Source: an uncultured Lachnospiraceae bacterium (lineage in GTDB: Bacteria; Bacillota; Clostridia; Lachnospirales; Lachnospiraceae). Taken from it: a DNA stretch of 64,000 nucleotides. The position numbers and the translations under genes are program-made. The DNA is taken from contig CANPZI010000007.1 of assembly GCA_947588995.1 (NCBI GenBank), forward strand, positions 62,001 through 126,000, given 5' to 3'. This document shows positions 18,576 to 27,036 of the stretch, in pieces. The notes beneath the pieces are model-generated. The model saw nothing but the letters and a program-made list of their open reading frames with translations, did no database searches and had not been told where the DNA came from. Position 1 is the stretch's first letter; each line of letters begins with the position of its first letter.

Positions 18576-18613
18576 ACTCTTTCTCTCCTCCTTGTGGAAT
18601 TTTTTCATCCATC

Positions 18614-18642
18614 ATTATACTCTCCGCTTCTCCGAATTGCAA
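18614..18642 (-). promoter_or_regulatory. promoter of the secreted protein gene
   Basis: TTGCAA (18637-18642), a 17-bp spacer and TATAAT (18614-18619) on the minus strand. The -35 box touches the first operator-like dyad. Confidence 0.75.
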
Positions 18643-18675
18643 CTATTAGTTATTATTTTCAATAACTATTAGTTA
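18641..18675. promoter_or_regulatory. paired dyad operators between secreted gene and XRE regulator
   Basis: AACTATTAGTTA occurs at 18641-18652 and 18664-18675, 23 bp apart; with its flanking T the second is the perfect palindrome TAACTATTAGTTA. Between them TAGTTATT and AATAACTA (18647-18668) form a further inverted repeat. The array abuts the -35 of the secreted gene and the presumed promoter region of the regulator, as expected for XRE-type control. Confidence 0.7.
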
Positions 18676-18734
18676 GTTATCTTCTCATGCTGATACGGGT
18701 AGAATAAAGGCATAACCAAACGATAGGAGCGCTT

Positions 18735-19064
18735 ATGGACAGAAAAGTATTGGGAAAACGCATCCGCGAAGAACGCCTGCGCGTCGGCCTCACGCAGGAA
18801 CAGGTTGCGGAACGTATCGATGTCTCGACCACCTACATCGGTTTTGTCGAACGCGGCGAGCGTTCCGTCACGCTGGAAAAGCTTGCCTGTCTGGCAGAAT
18901 GTTTTCATGTGCCGATCGATTCCCTGATCAGCGAATCCACCGCTTCTGTTTCCGACGAAGCGCAGTTTGAAAAGCTGCGTATGCTCTGGAATATGGCTGC
19001 CGCCGAGGATCGTTCCCTTATCCTGTCCATCGCCGACGTGATCGCGAGACGTCAGACTCCGTAA
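18735..19064 (+). CDS. XRE family transcriptional regulator
   Basis: A 109-residue protein with a classical Cro/C1 helix-turn-helix at residues about 8-62 (GKRIREERLRVGLTQEQVAE, STTYIGFVERGERSVTLEKL). The remaining 45 residues are helical (EAQFEKLRMLWNMAAAEDR), likely for dimerisation. ATG 18735 follows ATAGGAGCGCTT. It is divergent from the secreted Ser/Asp-rich gene with palindromic sites between them, so autoregulation and control of that gene are likely. No metalloprotease partner of the ImmA type is adjacent. A TAGAAT at 18700-18705 could be its -10. Confidence 0.88.
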   Translation: MDRKVLGKRIREERLRVGLTQEQVAERIDVSTTYIGFVERGERSVTLEKLACLAECFHVPIDSLISESTASVSDEAQFEKLRMLWNMAAAEDRSLILSIADVIARRQTP

Positions 19065-19071
19065 CCCAAAC

Positions 19072-19138
19072 TTTCTCTCCGGCTCCCTCCAGATCTTCCA
19101 TAAAGAGCGCGTCAAACTTCCCGTAAGTCAGATGCAGG
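19072..19138 (-). pseudogene. 67-bp relic copy of comEC
   Basis: This stretch matches 20961-21027 inside comEC at about 61 of 67 positions, same orientation. On the minus strand it still reads LHLTYGKFDALFMEDLEGAGEK, the comEC block LHLTYGEFDALFTGDLEGAGEK. Homology stops abruptly on both sides. The relic begins 7 bp after the XRE stop; the AAA ATPase gene lies between it and comEC. Confidence 0.8.
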
Positions 19139-19196
19139 CCTGTCTGAACGTTCTTTTTTCATATATAATGGCAAAATAATTTGATTCCCAATTCAT

Positions 19197-20546
19197 CTAT
19201 AATGAAATCCCCTGCCTCTTGCACAGAAAAGGTGTCAGATAAACCGGCAGATACCTGAGCCCGTCAGCTCTGTCAATATCCTTCTGAGAAAGGATGACGC
19301 ACTCGCCGGCATGACTCGAGTATTTCTTCCTGAATTCCATCAGAGATTCATGTCTGCCTGTCCCTGCGGACTTGACTTCCAGCGCTGTAATCTTCGTCCC
19401 CCGGGCCAGAAGAAAATCTATCTCATAGCAATGTGTACTGCCCGCCTTTTCCCAAGTATGATAATACAGTTCCCTTCCCGACGACGCTATGAGCTGGGCG
19501 ACGAGATTTTCATACAAATATCCCAGATTGGCCGGCAGCTTATCCGAGAGGAGTTTGACATAAATCTCATTTTCAGCCGCCGGTCTGTCGATAAACATCA
19601 GCGTGATAAACAATCCCGTGTCCGCAACATACAGTTTGTAGCTGTCCGCATCTTTCGTGAGCGGCAGGCTGACTCTCGGGTCCGTGACATTGTAGGATGG
19701 CAATACCGTTCCGGAATCGATCAGATCATAGACAAGCGCCTCATCCTTTGACGTTTTCCTGTGTCCGACCGCCTGGGTCAGCCGGTAACGCCTGCTCCCT
19801 CTGGAAAGCTGCGCCGGTATGGAATGATAGATCGCCGCCAGCCGGCCCGACGGGTCCAGTCGCTTGAAGTCATCCTCATAGAGCCTGATGATCTGTCGCT
19901 TAATCTGGTCTATCATCGCAAAGTTTTCACCGTTCACATAGGCCTCGACCGCCTGCGGCATACCGCCTACCGCCATATACAGTCTAAGATCGCGCATGAG
20001 TTTTCGGTTCGTCTGCTGGCCGATGCTCCTGTTCTTTTCATATATCCCGCCAAGCACCTCATAGCTGTTTCCCGCCGCCTGACAGAATTCCTCATAATCC
20101 ATCGGATATACGTGAATCTTCATTTCCTCGGATGGAATCAGAATATTCCTGACATTCTTTTTAATCGAGATCAGCGATCCCGTCTCCAGATAATGATATC
20201 TCCCGTCTTTCACCAGATGCTTGATCGCCTGCCTGGCCTTTGGAAACAGCTGCACTTCGTCAAAGATCACCAGTGATTCATGCTCATACAGATTGACGCC
20301 GCGCACCGCCTGCAGCCTTAAGAAAAACATATCAGGGTCATGAATATCGTCAAAGCAGGCGAGTTCTTCGTTCGACGCCCGGGAAAAATCCACCAGAATA
20401 TAAGATCTGTACTCATTCGCGGCGAACCGCTCTGCAATCGTGGATTTTCCAACCCGCCTTGCACCCTCCAGCAGTACGGCGTATCTGTCGGCGTATTTTG
20501 TCTTCCACTGTAGCAGTTCGTCATATACCTTTCTCCAAAAAAACAT
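19197..20546 (-). CDS. AAA-fold ATPase with DUF4143 C-terminal domain
   Basis: About 449 residues. The N-terminal AAA_14 domain has a P-loop (LLEGARRVGKSTIAERFA) and the Walker B strand SLVIFDEVQLFPKARQAIK. The C-terminal part matches the DUF4143 nuclease-like region: DTGLFITLM, the ENLVAQ segment, HCYEIDFLLARGTKITALEVKSAG with the Asp...Glu-Val-Lys pattern of restriction-like nucleases. These proteins are common in gut Clostridia and Bacteroidetes, often in multiple copies, with no settled function. ATG 20546 is preferred over the GTG at 20555 because GGAGG sits 9 bp before it. It lies between comEC and a comEC relic, which suggests insertion or rearrangement here. Confidence 0.85.
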   Translation of the reverse strand: MFFWRKVYDELLQWKTKYADRYAVLLEGARRVGKSTIAERFAANEYRSYILVDFSRASNEELACFDDIHDPDMFFLRLQAVRGVNLYEHESLVIFDEVQLFPKARQAIKHLVKDGRYHYLETGSLISIKKNVRNILIPSEEMKIHVYPMDYEEFCQAAGNSYEVLGGIYEKNRSIGQQTNRKLMRDLRLYMAVGGMPQAVEAYVNGENFAMIDQIKRQIIRLYEDDFKRLDPSGRLAAIYHSIPAQLSRGSRRYRLTQAVGHRKTSKDEALVYDLIDSGTVLPSYNVTDPRVSLPLTKDADSYKLYVADTGLFITLMFIDRPAAENEIYVKLLSDKLPANLGYLYENLVAQLIASSGRELYYHTWEKAGSTHCYEIDFLLARGTKITALEVKSAGTGRHESLMEFRKKYSSHAGECVILSQKDIDRADGLRYLPVYLTPFLCKRQGISL

Positions 20547-20575
20547 GCCGTCCACCCTCCTTCAAATGCAGTATT

Positions 20576-20674
20576 TGCATTTCTTCAAAATTATAATATT
20601 GTATTTTGTGCAATTCTTCAAGATTTATTTATCTCATTTCATGCATTTCTTCAAAATTTTGTTTGCTTATCTGC
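20576..20674. repeat. three 33-bp iterated repeats upstream of the AAA ATPase gene
   Basis: The core TGCATTTCTTCAAAATT begins at 20576, 20609 (as TGCAATTCTTCAAGATT) and 20642, exactly 33 bp apart. The intervening 16 bp are AT-rich and diverged. The array covers the promoter region of the ATPase gene and the 3' end of comEC is at 20667. A regular spacing of about three helical turns suits a protein-binding array. Confidence 0.7.
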
Positions 20675-22964
20675 AGTACTCCTCCACCTGCACCCTGTCA
20701 TTCTTCACGCGCACCGTCACCGCGCCGCTCTCCTGCGTGCCCAGAACCCGGCAGCCGGCCTCCCTCAATCTCTGAAGCAGTTCTTCGTGAGGATGTCCGT
20801 AGTGGTTGTTGTGTCCCGATGAGATCAGGGCAAGTTTCGGGCTGACCGCCCGCAGGAAAGCTTCGCTCGTGGACCCGGACGAGCCGTGATGCGCCACCTT
20901 GAGCAGTTCTATGTTATGTAAACCCATAGCCTGTATTTCCTGTATCCGCGCGGTCACTTCTTTCTCTCCGGCCCCCTCCAGATCCCCCGTAAACAGCGCG
21001 TCAAACTCCCCGTAAGTCAGATGCAGCACGGCAGAGTAGGCGTTCGGCTCCGTCTCTTCGGAATCTTTCTGCGGGTGCAGACAAGTTAACATAATGTCTC
21101 CGCACCGCAGCGCGTCGCCGACACTCAGATACCGCACGGCAGCACCCGCCGCCTCGGCCAGACGTTCCAGTTCATGATAGGCCTCATTCCGTCCCGCCTC
21201 TCCCACATCGGGCAGACAGAGCGTCCCCACGCTGATGCCGCTTTCCCCTCTCTCTTCCAACAGGTCGGCGACACCGTTTATATGGTCGCTGTCGGGATGG
21301 GTGACGACGAGGGCATCCAGATACGCCGCTCCCTCATGTTTCAGATAAGGCATGATCTGATAACGCCAGACGTCGCTCTTATCCGAACTGCCGCCGTCGA
21401 TCAGCATGTGTACGCCGCTCTCTTCAGCCAGATAAATACAGTCTCCCTGTCCCACGTCCACCATCGTGATCTGCAGGCCCCGCGGCAGCCTGATCGTCAG
21501 CGCGAGCATCGCGCACAGCACCCCCTGCCAGAACAGCAGTCTCGGAAGCCTGCGATTCCACAGCGCCAGTCCGACCAGGACAGCGGAAAAAAGTACCGCC
21601 TGCCATAGCTTCGGACAGCCCGTGATCCAGCTGCTGTCCGGCAGCCTCAGACAGAAATCGCAGCATTTCTCATAGAACAGCAGGAGAAGATGCACCGGAC
21701 AGGCAGCCACCGGGCCGAGCGGCAGATACAGCGCGGCCGCCGCCAGCGTGACCAGCCCGCCCATGAGCACGAAAGTCATGCAGGGAATCACCAGCAGATT
21801 CAGCAGGACGGAGTAGGGCGGGAACTCATAGTAGAAGCACAGGTACACCGGCAGCGTAGAGAGGGAGACCGCCAGCCCCGACACAAACGCCCGCTCCGCC
21901 CTGCCTCTCCCGAAGCGGTTGTCCTGCGCTGCCGGCAGGAAAATCCCGATGCCGCATATCGCCCCGAAAGAGAAGAGAAACCCGCTGTGCTGCAGGTACA
22001 GAGGCTGCTGCACGAGAACGGCAAGCGCCGCCGCAGTCACGGCTGTCAGCAGATCGTAGGTCCTCCCGATCAGCTCCGCACACAGGCGGATGCCGAACAT
22101 GATATAGGCGCGCAGCATGGAGACGCCCATGCCCGTCATCGTCCCGTAACAGTACATCAGCCCGATTGTCGCCGTGATGTAAACCGCTTTCGGCAGGCGC
22201 AGCTTTTTCAGCAGACGATAGACCAACATCCCCAGCACGGACAGGTGCAGGCCGCTGATCGCCAGGATATGGCTGATGCCGTTCTGCCTGTACAGTTCTT
22301 TCAGACCGGCGTCCAGCGTCCCTTTCTCACCCAGCAGCATCGCTTTCACCACGGAAGCGTCCCTCTGCGTAAAACTCGCGTCCGCGAGCAGAGACAGATA
22401 CTCTCTGAGGCGGTACATGGCGTCCCGAAAAACATCATACCCGACGCTCTCGTACACGATGCGGCAGTCCATGATCCGCCCCTGCTGCCCCATCATACGA
22501 TAATAATCCGCCGCGTCAAACTCGCCCGGGTTGGTGGCGTGCAGGAAAGCCCGGAAGTTTCCCTCTACCGTCACCAGGCTTCCCATGCGGGGCACGCTCT
22601 TTTGCTCCGTATAACACAGAACGCCAGTCACCCCGCCGGCATCGGCCCACCGAAACTCTTTTCTTTTTTCTTTCCAGAACTGTTTTTGTCTGTATGGTGA
22701 GATCTTCTCGGAATCCGATAAGAATTTCTCCAGAACAGGAATTTGACTTTTCTCAAGAATCGCTGTGTCAGAAAGCGTCAGCACAATCTGCGCGCCGCCC
22801 TCAGACTGCCTGCGTTCGATCTGTTCCACAAACCCGACGGCCGTCACATGCTCCCGATCCAGGTTGGCCGCGGTCGGCGCCCCTCGGGCGGACAGGCAGA
22901 GAACCAACGCCACCGCCGCCGCATAGACCAGGCCGGCCGCGCATAATGGTCTTCGTATTTTCAT
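20667..22964 (-). CDS. comEC: competence DNA-uptake channel ComEC/Rec2
   Basis: ComEC forms the inner membrane channel that brings single-stranded DNA into the cell. The 765-residue protein has an N-terminal membrane anchor, a DUF4131 soluble domain, the Competence domain starting near GISHILAISGLHLSVLG with multiple membrane segments, and a C-terminal metallo-beta-lactamase-like domain (VDVGQGDCIYL, LIDGGSS, THPDSDHINGV, LLKVAHHGSSGSTSE). All main parts are present, so it looks functional. ATG 22964 follows GAGAGGATAT; an ATG at 22976 is also possible. It lies 45 bp after a GerM lipoprotein gene and ends the run that starts with comEA. Confidence 0.95.
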   Translation of the reverse strand: MKIRRPLCAAGLVYAAAVALVLCLSARGAPTAANLDREHVTAVGFVEQIERRQSEGGAQIVLTLSDTAILEKSQIPVLEKFLSDSEKISPYRQKQFWKEKRKEFRWADAGGVTGVLCYTEQKSVPRMGSLVTVEGNFRAFLHATNPGEFDAADYYRMMGQQGRIMDCRIVYESVGYDVFRDAMYRLREYLSLLADASFTQRDASVVKAMLLGEKGTLDAGLKELYRQNGISHILAISGLHLSVLGMLVYRLLKKLRLPKAVYITATIGLMYCYGTMTGMGVSMLRAYIMFGIRLCAELIGRTYDLLTAVTAAALAVLVQQPLYLQHSGFLFSFGAICGIGIFLPAAQDNRFGRGRAERAFVSGLAVSLSTLPVYLCFYYEFPPYSVLLNLLVIPCMTFVLMGGLVTLAAAALYLPLGPVAACPVHLLLLFYEKCCDFCLRLPDSSWITGCPKLWQAVLFSAVLVGLALWNRRLPRLLFWQGVLCAMLALTIRLPRGLQITMVDVGQGDCIYLAEESGVHMLIDGGSSDKSDVWRYQIMPYLKHEGAAYLDALVVTHPDSDHINGVADLLEERGESGISVGTLCLPDVGEAGRNEAYHELERLAEAAGAAVRYLSVGDALRCGDIMLTCLHPQKDSEETEPNAYSAVLHLTYGEFDALFTGDLEGAGEKEVTARIQEIQAMGLHNIELLKVAHHGSSGSTSEAFLRAVSPKLALISSGHNNHYGHPHEELLQRLREAGCRVLGTQESGAVTVRVKNDRVQVEEYCR

Positions 22965-23009
22965 ATATCCTCTCATTCCGGAGCATCCGCCCTCAGAAAA
23001 CAGACGCCC

Positions 23010-23936
23010 CTACTGTGTGACGAGCAGATCCAGATTCCGCTCATAGACATCGCTGAAATTGAATTTCTCGCGGTAGGAGATATTCGTCTCGCCGCCGATG
23101 GAGATCTGTACCCTGTTGACATTGGAGAGTTCCACCAGCGAATTGACAATGGAGTAGATCGTCGCCTCCGCGCTTACATTGTATGGCTGGCTCATAAAAG
23201 CTTCATCTAGGTTTACATAACAAGTTCCGTCCCGAACCGTCACGCCGATGATTTTGGTCTGCGGATTGATCGTCGGATAAGCGCCCGCCGCCTCCGGCCC
23301 GGCAATCAGTTTTTCCACCACCAGTTTTTCCAGAGAAATATTGCTGCTGTACACCACGTTCCTGCGGTTTTCCTCCACCAGCCCCGCACCGGACGCGTCG
23401 GCGAAATACAGCTTGAGATTCACTTTCTCATAGGCGTTGATCTCGTTGCCCGCATTGTCGATAAACATATCAGACGACATCGTTCCGATGGCGGCACCGC
23501 TACTGTCGGTCAGCAGCTCTCCCTGCACCGTAAAGATTACATAGGTGATGCCGGGAATCTGGGTCAGTGTCCTGACAATCGCCGCCCTCACGAGCACTTC
23601 TTTGACAGTGTCCATCTCTCTGTAATATCCGTCAAAGTCCAGAGTCAGCGTCCCGTTGTCCAGCGTGTAGCCGAGGAGGCTGAAACCGCCCGCCAGGGGC
23701 GCCTTGTACTCAAACTTGGCGGGGACCTGCGCCAGCTGCCCCAAAAGCTCTGTAAGGAGCGCCTCCGTATCCTGCGTCCCACTGACATATTCCGCCGTGA
23801 GCGTCTTCGTCTCCTCATTGTTTACATAATATATCTGATAACGATTCCCGTCTTCGGGCTGCGCCTGCCCGGCGCACGCTGCGCACAGTATCGCCGCCAA
23901 CAGACAGCCGGCCCACATCCATACCTTTTTTTTCAT
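23010..23936 (-). CDS. GerM-domain lipoprotein
   Basis: A 308-residue lipoprotein with lipobox LCAAC at residues 17-21 (MKKKVWMWAGCLLAAILCAAC). Two GerMN repeats follow, each with the Leu...Leu-Asp-Phe and Thr-Leu-x-x-Ile-Pro-x-Ile patterns (NGTLTLDFDGYY, then DGTCYVNLDEAF and NSLVELSNVNRVQISIGGE). GerM domains occur in sporulation/germination and cell-wall proteins. It directly follows the sensor kinase gene (28 bp) and precedes comEC (45 bp), so it may be an accessory to the kinase's sensing at the membrane. That role is inference. Confidence 0.88.
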   Translation of the reverse strand: MKKKVWMWAGCLLAAILCAACAGQAQPEDGNRYQIYYVNNEETKTLTAEYVSGTQDTEALLTELLGQLAQVPAKFEYKAPLAGGFSLLGYTLDNGTLTLDFDGYYREMDTVKEVLVRAAIVRTLTQIPGITYVIFTVQGELLTDSSGAAIGTMSSDMFIDNAGNEINAYEKVNLKLYFADASGAGLVEENRRNVVYSSNISLEKLVVEKLIAGPEAAGAYPTINPQTKIIGVTVRDGTCYVNLDEAFMSQPYNVSAEATIYSIVNSLVELSNVNRVQISIGGETNISYREKFNFSDVYERNLDLLVTQ

Positions 23937-23964
23937 AAGCTCTCTTCTCTCCGGGAGGCGGCAG

Positions 23965-25416
23965 CTATGCCGGAATATAGGAAAGCGGTATCTTCACCGT
24001 GAAAGTCGTGCCCTCGTCTACCTTGCTCTCCACTTTGACAGAACCTCTGTGCATCAGGATCGCGCTCTTAGCGATCGAGAGTCCCAGGCCCGTCCCGCCG
24101 ATCTCGCGGGAACGCGACTTGTCCACGCGGTAGAACCGCTCATAGATCTGGTCGAGGGAATCTTCCGGAATGCCGATACCCGAATCCGCCACCACCACGG
24201 TAAAGAACTGGTGGTCCGCGTCCAGCGTCACTTTGACCCAGCCGTGCTCCCTGTTATATTTGATGGCATTCTCTATCAGGTTGGAGATGACGAGGGTAAT
24301 CTTCACCTCATCCACCGCCGCCGTCACCGGACGCAGGCTCTCATACACCAGCTCCACATCCCGCTTCTGCGCGATAGGCCGCAGCCTGCGCATGATCAGC
24401 TCCACCAGCACGTTGATGTCGACCTCCGCGATATTTAAGTCCGCCGCGGTCCGATCCATCTTGACCAGGGACAGCAGATCGCTGATAATCTTATCCTCCC
24501 GCTCGATCTCCCCCGCGATATCAGACATAAAATCCTGATACACCTCAATTGGCACGTCGTTCTGCGCAAGCAGGGAGTCCGCCAGCACTTTCATGGAGGT
24601 GATCGGCGTTTTCAGTTCGTGGGAAACGTTGGAGACAAACTCCTGCCGGGAATCGTCCAGCACTTTCATCCTGCCCAGCACTCTGTTGAAAGCGTCCCCG
24701 ATATGTTCCGTCTCGATACAGTCTCTCACCGAGATCGGATCGTCAGTATAGCCCTCCTGCGCCTTGTCGAGCGCCGCGGTAATTTTTTCAAACGGATGGA
24801 TCAGCATCTTCGCCGCGAGGACGGAAGCTACCAGAATCGCAAGCATGACGATCACTTCAATGATCAGCGCCTGTCTGTTCAGGGTGTCCATCGTGGCCAT
24901 GATACTGTCCGTGGAAGCGCTGACCAGCATGACGCCCCGCACGATCTCCCTTTTTTCAGGCTCGGCGTTCCCGCTGAACGTGACCGTCTCGGTGATGGGG
25001 ATCGTCATCTCAATATAACCGTTGTCACGGTCGTACTTGCTGTCGCTCTCCCCCTTGATGCAGCGCACCACTTCCTCGGAGATGATCGTCTTGTTCTCGC
25101 TGATGCCGTAGGTATCCTTGACAATGCGCAGATCACTGTTGATGACCATGACCCGTCCGTCATAGAGACCGGAAAGCTGGCTCAGCTCCGCATTGATCAC
25201 CTCCGACGAGGTGTCCTGCATATAGTGATAAGTGAGCAGATGATTGGCCAGAATCCGCAGCTGCGCGGTAATATCGGATGTCCTGATATTGACCGCGCGC
25301 CGCTCGTAACTCTGCAGAATCGCATAACGCATACTGACACAGGGAATCAGTCCGACGATCAGAAGAATCAGAAAAATTCTCGTCTTAAGACTTCTCAGAC
25401 ATATGATTTTGCGCAA
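23965..25416 (-). CDS. membrane sensor histidine kinase, WalK-like
   Basis: About 483 residues: a membrane segment near the N-terminus (RIFLILLIVGLIPCV), an extracytoplasmic sensor of about 140 residues, a second membrane segment (LIIEVIVMLAILVASVLAAKML), a HAMP linker, HisKA with FVSNVSHELKTPITSMK and an ATPase domain with NLIENAIKYNREHG, DSGIGIPEDSL and GGTGLGLSIAKS. It pairs with the response regulator directly upstream. The ORF track start lies inside that regulator; a TTG at 25414-25416 with GGAG 6 nt upstream is the best start. The stimulus is unknown; WalK-type kinases monitor cell-wall state. Confidence 0.9.
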   Translation of the reverse strand: MRKIICLRSLKTRIFLILLIVGLIPCVSMRYAILQSYERRAVNIRTSDITAQLRILANHLLTYHYMQDTSSEVINAELSQLSGLYDGRVMVINSDLRIVKDTYGISENKTIISEEVVRCIKGESDSKYDRDNGYIEMTIPITETVTFSGNAEPEKREIVRGVMLVSASTDSIMATMDTLNRQALIIEVIVMLAILVASVLAAKMLIHPFEKITAALDKAQEGYTDDPISVRDCIETEHIGDAFNRVLGRMKVLDDSRQEFVSNVSHELKTPITSMKVLADSLLAQNDVPIEVYQDFMSDIAGEIEREDKIISDLLSLVKMDRTAADLNIAEVDINVLVELIMRRLRPIAQKRDVELVYESLRPVTAAVDEVKITLVISNLIENAIKYNREHGWVKVTLDADHQFFTVVVADSGIGIPEDSLDQIYERFYRVDKSRSREIGGTGLGLSIAKSAILMHRGSVKVESKVDEGTTFTVKIPLSYIPA

Positions 25417-25432
25417 TTTATCTCCAAGCACT

Positions 25433-26119
25433 TTAAGCAAAGTAATAACCCACACCCCATTTAGTCCGCACATAGACCGGCTCGCCGGGAACGCTCTCAA
25501 TCTTCTCACGCAGTCTCCTGATATGTACGTCCACGGTCCTGACATCGCCCGGATAGTCGCTGCCCCAGATCATCTGCAGCAGTTTCTCCCTGCTGTAGAC
25601 CTTGCCCGGATTCTTCATCAGAAGTTCCAGCACTTCAAATTCCTTGGCGGTCAGGTTGATCTCCCTGCCGTCGATGGAGACTCTTCTGCCGTCGCAGTCC
25701 AGGCGCATACCGCCTTTCTCCAGCATCCGCCCGCGCTCTTTCTCTTCCCTGCCGCGGCCGGTTCTTCTGATGATCGCCTTGATGCGCGCCTTGACTTCCA
25801 GAATATTAAACGGTTTCGTGATATAGTCGTCCGCGCCGTAATCCAGTCCGAGGATCTTGTCCATATCGTCGCCTTTTGCGGTCAGCATCACAATCGGGAC
25901 GGCGGAGAACTCACGGATCTGCTGGCACACTTCAAACCCCGTCATCTTCGGCAGCATCACATCGAGCAGAACCATATCGTAGCGGTTCTGCTTCGCCAGT
26001 GCCAGCGCTTCTTCGCCGTCGTAGGCGCAGTCCACCTCCATACCGTCCTGTTCCAGGCTGAAGCGGATGCCTTTTACGATCGCTTTCTCGTCGTCAACTA
26101 CCAAGATCCTCTGTCCCAT
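25433..26119 (-). CDS. OmpR/PhoB-family response regulator, WalR-like
   Basis: A 228-residue regulator. The receiver domain has the acidic pocket DDEKAI, the phospho-acceptor in VLLDVMLPKMTG, Thr in VMLTAKG and Lys in YITKPF. A winged-helix output domain follows (INLTAKEFEVLELLMKNPGKV, TVDVHIRRLREKIE, VRTKWGVGYYF). ATG 26119 has GCAGGGAT upstream. It is 16 bp ahead of the kinase start and 48 bp after comEA. Binding sites are not recognisable in the window. Confidence 0.93.
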   Translation of the reverse strand: MGQRILVVDDEKAIVKGIRFSLEQDGMEVDCAYDGEEALALAKQNRYDMVLLDVMLPKMTGFEVCQQIREFSAVPIVMLTAKGDDMDKILGLDYGADDYITKPFNILEVKARIKAIIRRTGRGREEKERGRMLEKGGMRLDCDGRRVSIDGREINLTAKEFEVLELLMKNPGKVYSREKLLQMIWGSDYPGDVRTVDVHIRRLREKIESVPGEPVYVRTKWGVGYYFA

Positions 26120-26167
26120 ATCCCTGCCCCTGTCTTCTATCTTCTCTGATTCTCTGCATCACTTCTC

Positions 26168-26902
26168 CTAATGCCCGGATACCGTGATGAATTCCCTGAT
26201 CTTCGCGTAAGTTCCTTCCTTGATGCCGCTCACGTTCATGATTTCCTCTGCAGAGCGAAAAGCGCCGTTCTCCTGCCTGTACGCCACAATCGCCGCCGCG
26301 CGCGTCTCACCGATGCCGGGAATACTGCACAGCTCAGCCGCGGACGCCGTGTTGATATCGATCCTGCCGTCCGCCGCGGACGCAGACGTTCCGCTGCCCG
26401 CTGTGTCCGCATTCTCCGCTCCCTGCGGCGTCTCCACGCCCGCTATGCCGGCCGCCGCCACATCCTCCGTCTGTGCCGCCAGCTCCGCCGTCTGCTCCAG
26501 CGTGGGAATGATCAGTTTCGCGCCGTCCGAAAGCTTCTGCGCTTGGTTTACATAACTTTGATCCGCATCCGCCGAAAATCCGCCCGATGCCTGCACCGCT
26601 TCATAGACCCTGCTGCCTGCCGGAAGCTCATAGACGCCCGGTGTCTGCACCGCCCCGCAGACATGCACCCAGATCGTCTGCGCTTCTCCGGCGTTCTCCG
26701 CATCCGCCGCAATCTCCCTCTCGCCCGTCTCCTCATCGACGGGCACAGAGACTTCGTTCGCCGCCAGAGCGTCCCCGCCGTCCTGACAGGAATCCGCCGC
26801 GGCGATATTCTCCATCTCCACGAGCTGCTCCCTGCGGGTACAGCCGCACAGCGTCAGACAGATCAGCCATAATACCATATTGATTTTTCTTTTTCCGTAC
26901 AT
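26168..26902 (-). CDS. comEA: competence protein ComEA, lipoprotein form
   Basis: ComEA binds incoming double-stranded DNA outside the membrane. The 244-residue protein starts with a lipobox-bearing signal sequence (LWLICLTLCGC, Cys at about 20), then an acidic linker, an SLBB domain (IWVHVCGAVQTPGVYELPAGSRVYEAVQ, shown in two parts by the family pattern), another Ala/Glu-rich linker and a C-terminal helix-hairpin-helix domain (INTASAAELCSIPGIGETRA, then FRSAEEIMNVSGI). The lipoprotein anchor replaces the membrane helix seen in Bacillus ComEA. ATG 26902 follows GGAGAGGAAAC. It heads the run comEA, regulator, kinase, GerM lipoprotein, comEC. Confidence 0.92.
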   Translation of the reverse strand: MYGKRKINMVLWLICLTLCGCTRREQLVEMENIAAADSCQDGGDALAANEVSVPVDEETGEREIAADAENAGEAQTIWVHVCGAVQTPGVYELPAGSRVYEAVQASGGFSADADQSYVNQAQKLSDGAKLIIPTLEQTAELAAQTEDVAAAGIAGVETPQGAENADTAGSGTSASAADGRIDINTASAAELCSIPGIGETRAAAIVAYRQENGAFRSAEEIMNVSGIKEGTYAKIREFITVSGH

Positions 26903-26961
26903 AGTTTCCTCTCCGAACCCCGCAGGCCTTCAAGGAAGTTCCCGCCATGCACCGTATTTTT

Positions 26962-26990
26962 ATTGTAGTGGAAAAAAGAGGCCGTGTCTA
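26962..26990 (-). promoter_or_regulatory. promoter of the comEA-comEC run
   Basis: TAGACA (26985-26990), 17 bp and TACAAT (26962-26967) on the minus strand, about 60 bp before the comEA start. Confidence 0.6.
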
Positions 26991-27036
26991 CTTAATTTTT
27001 CTTAAGAAGCAACGAAATTGTCCGCAGGCCTGCGCT

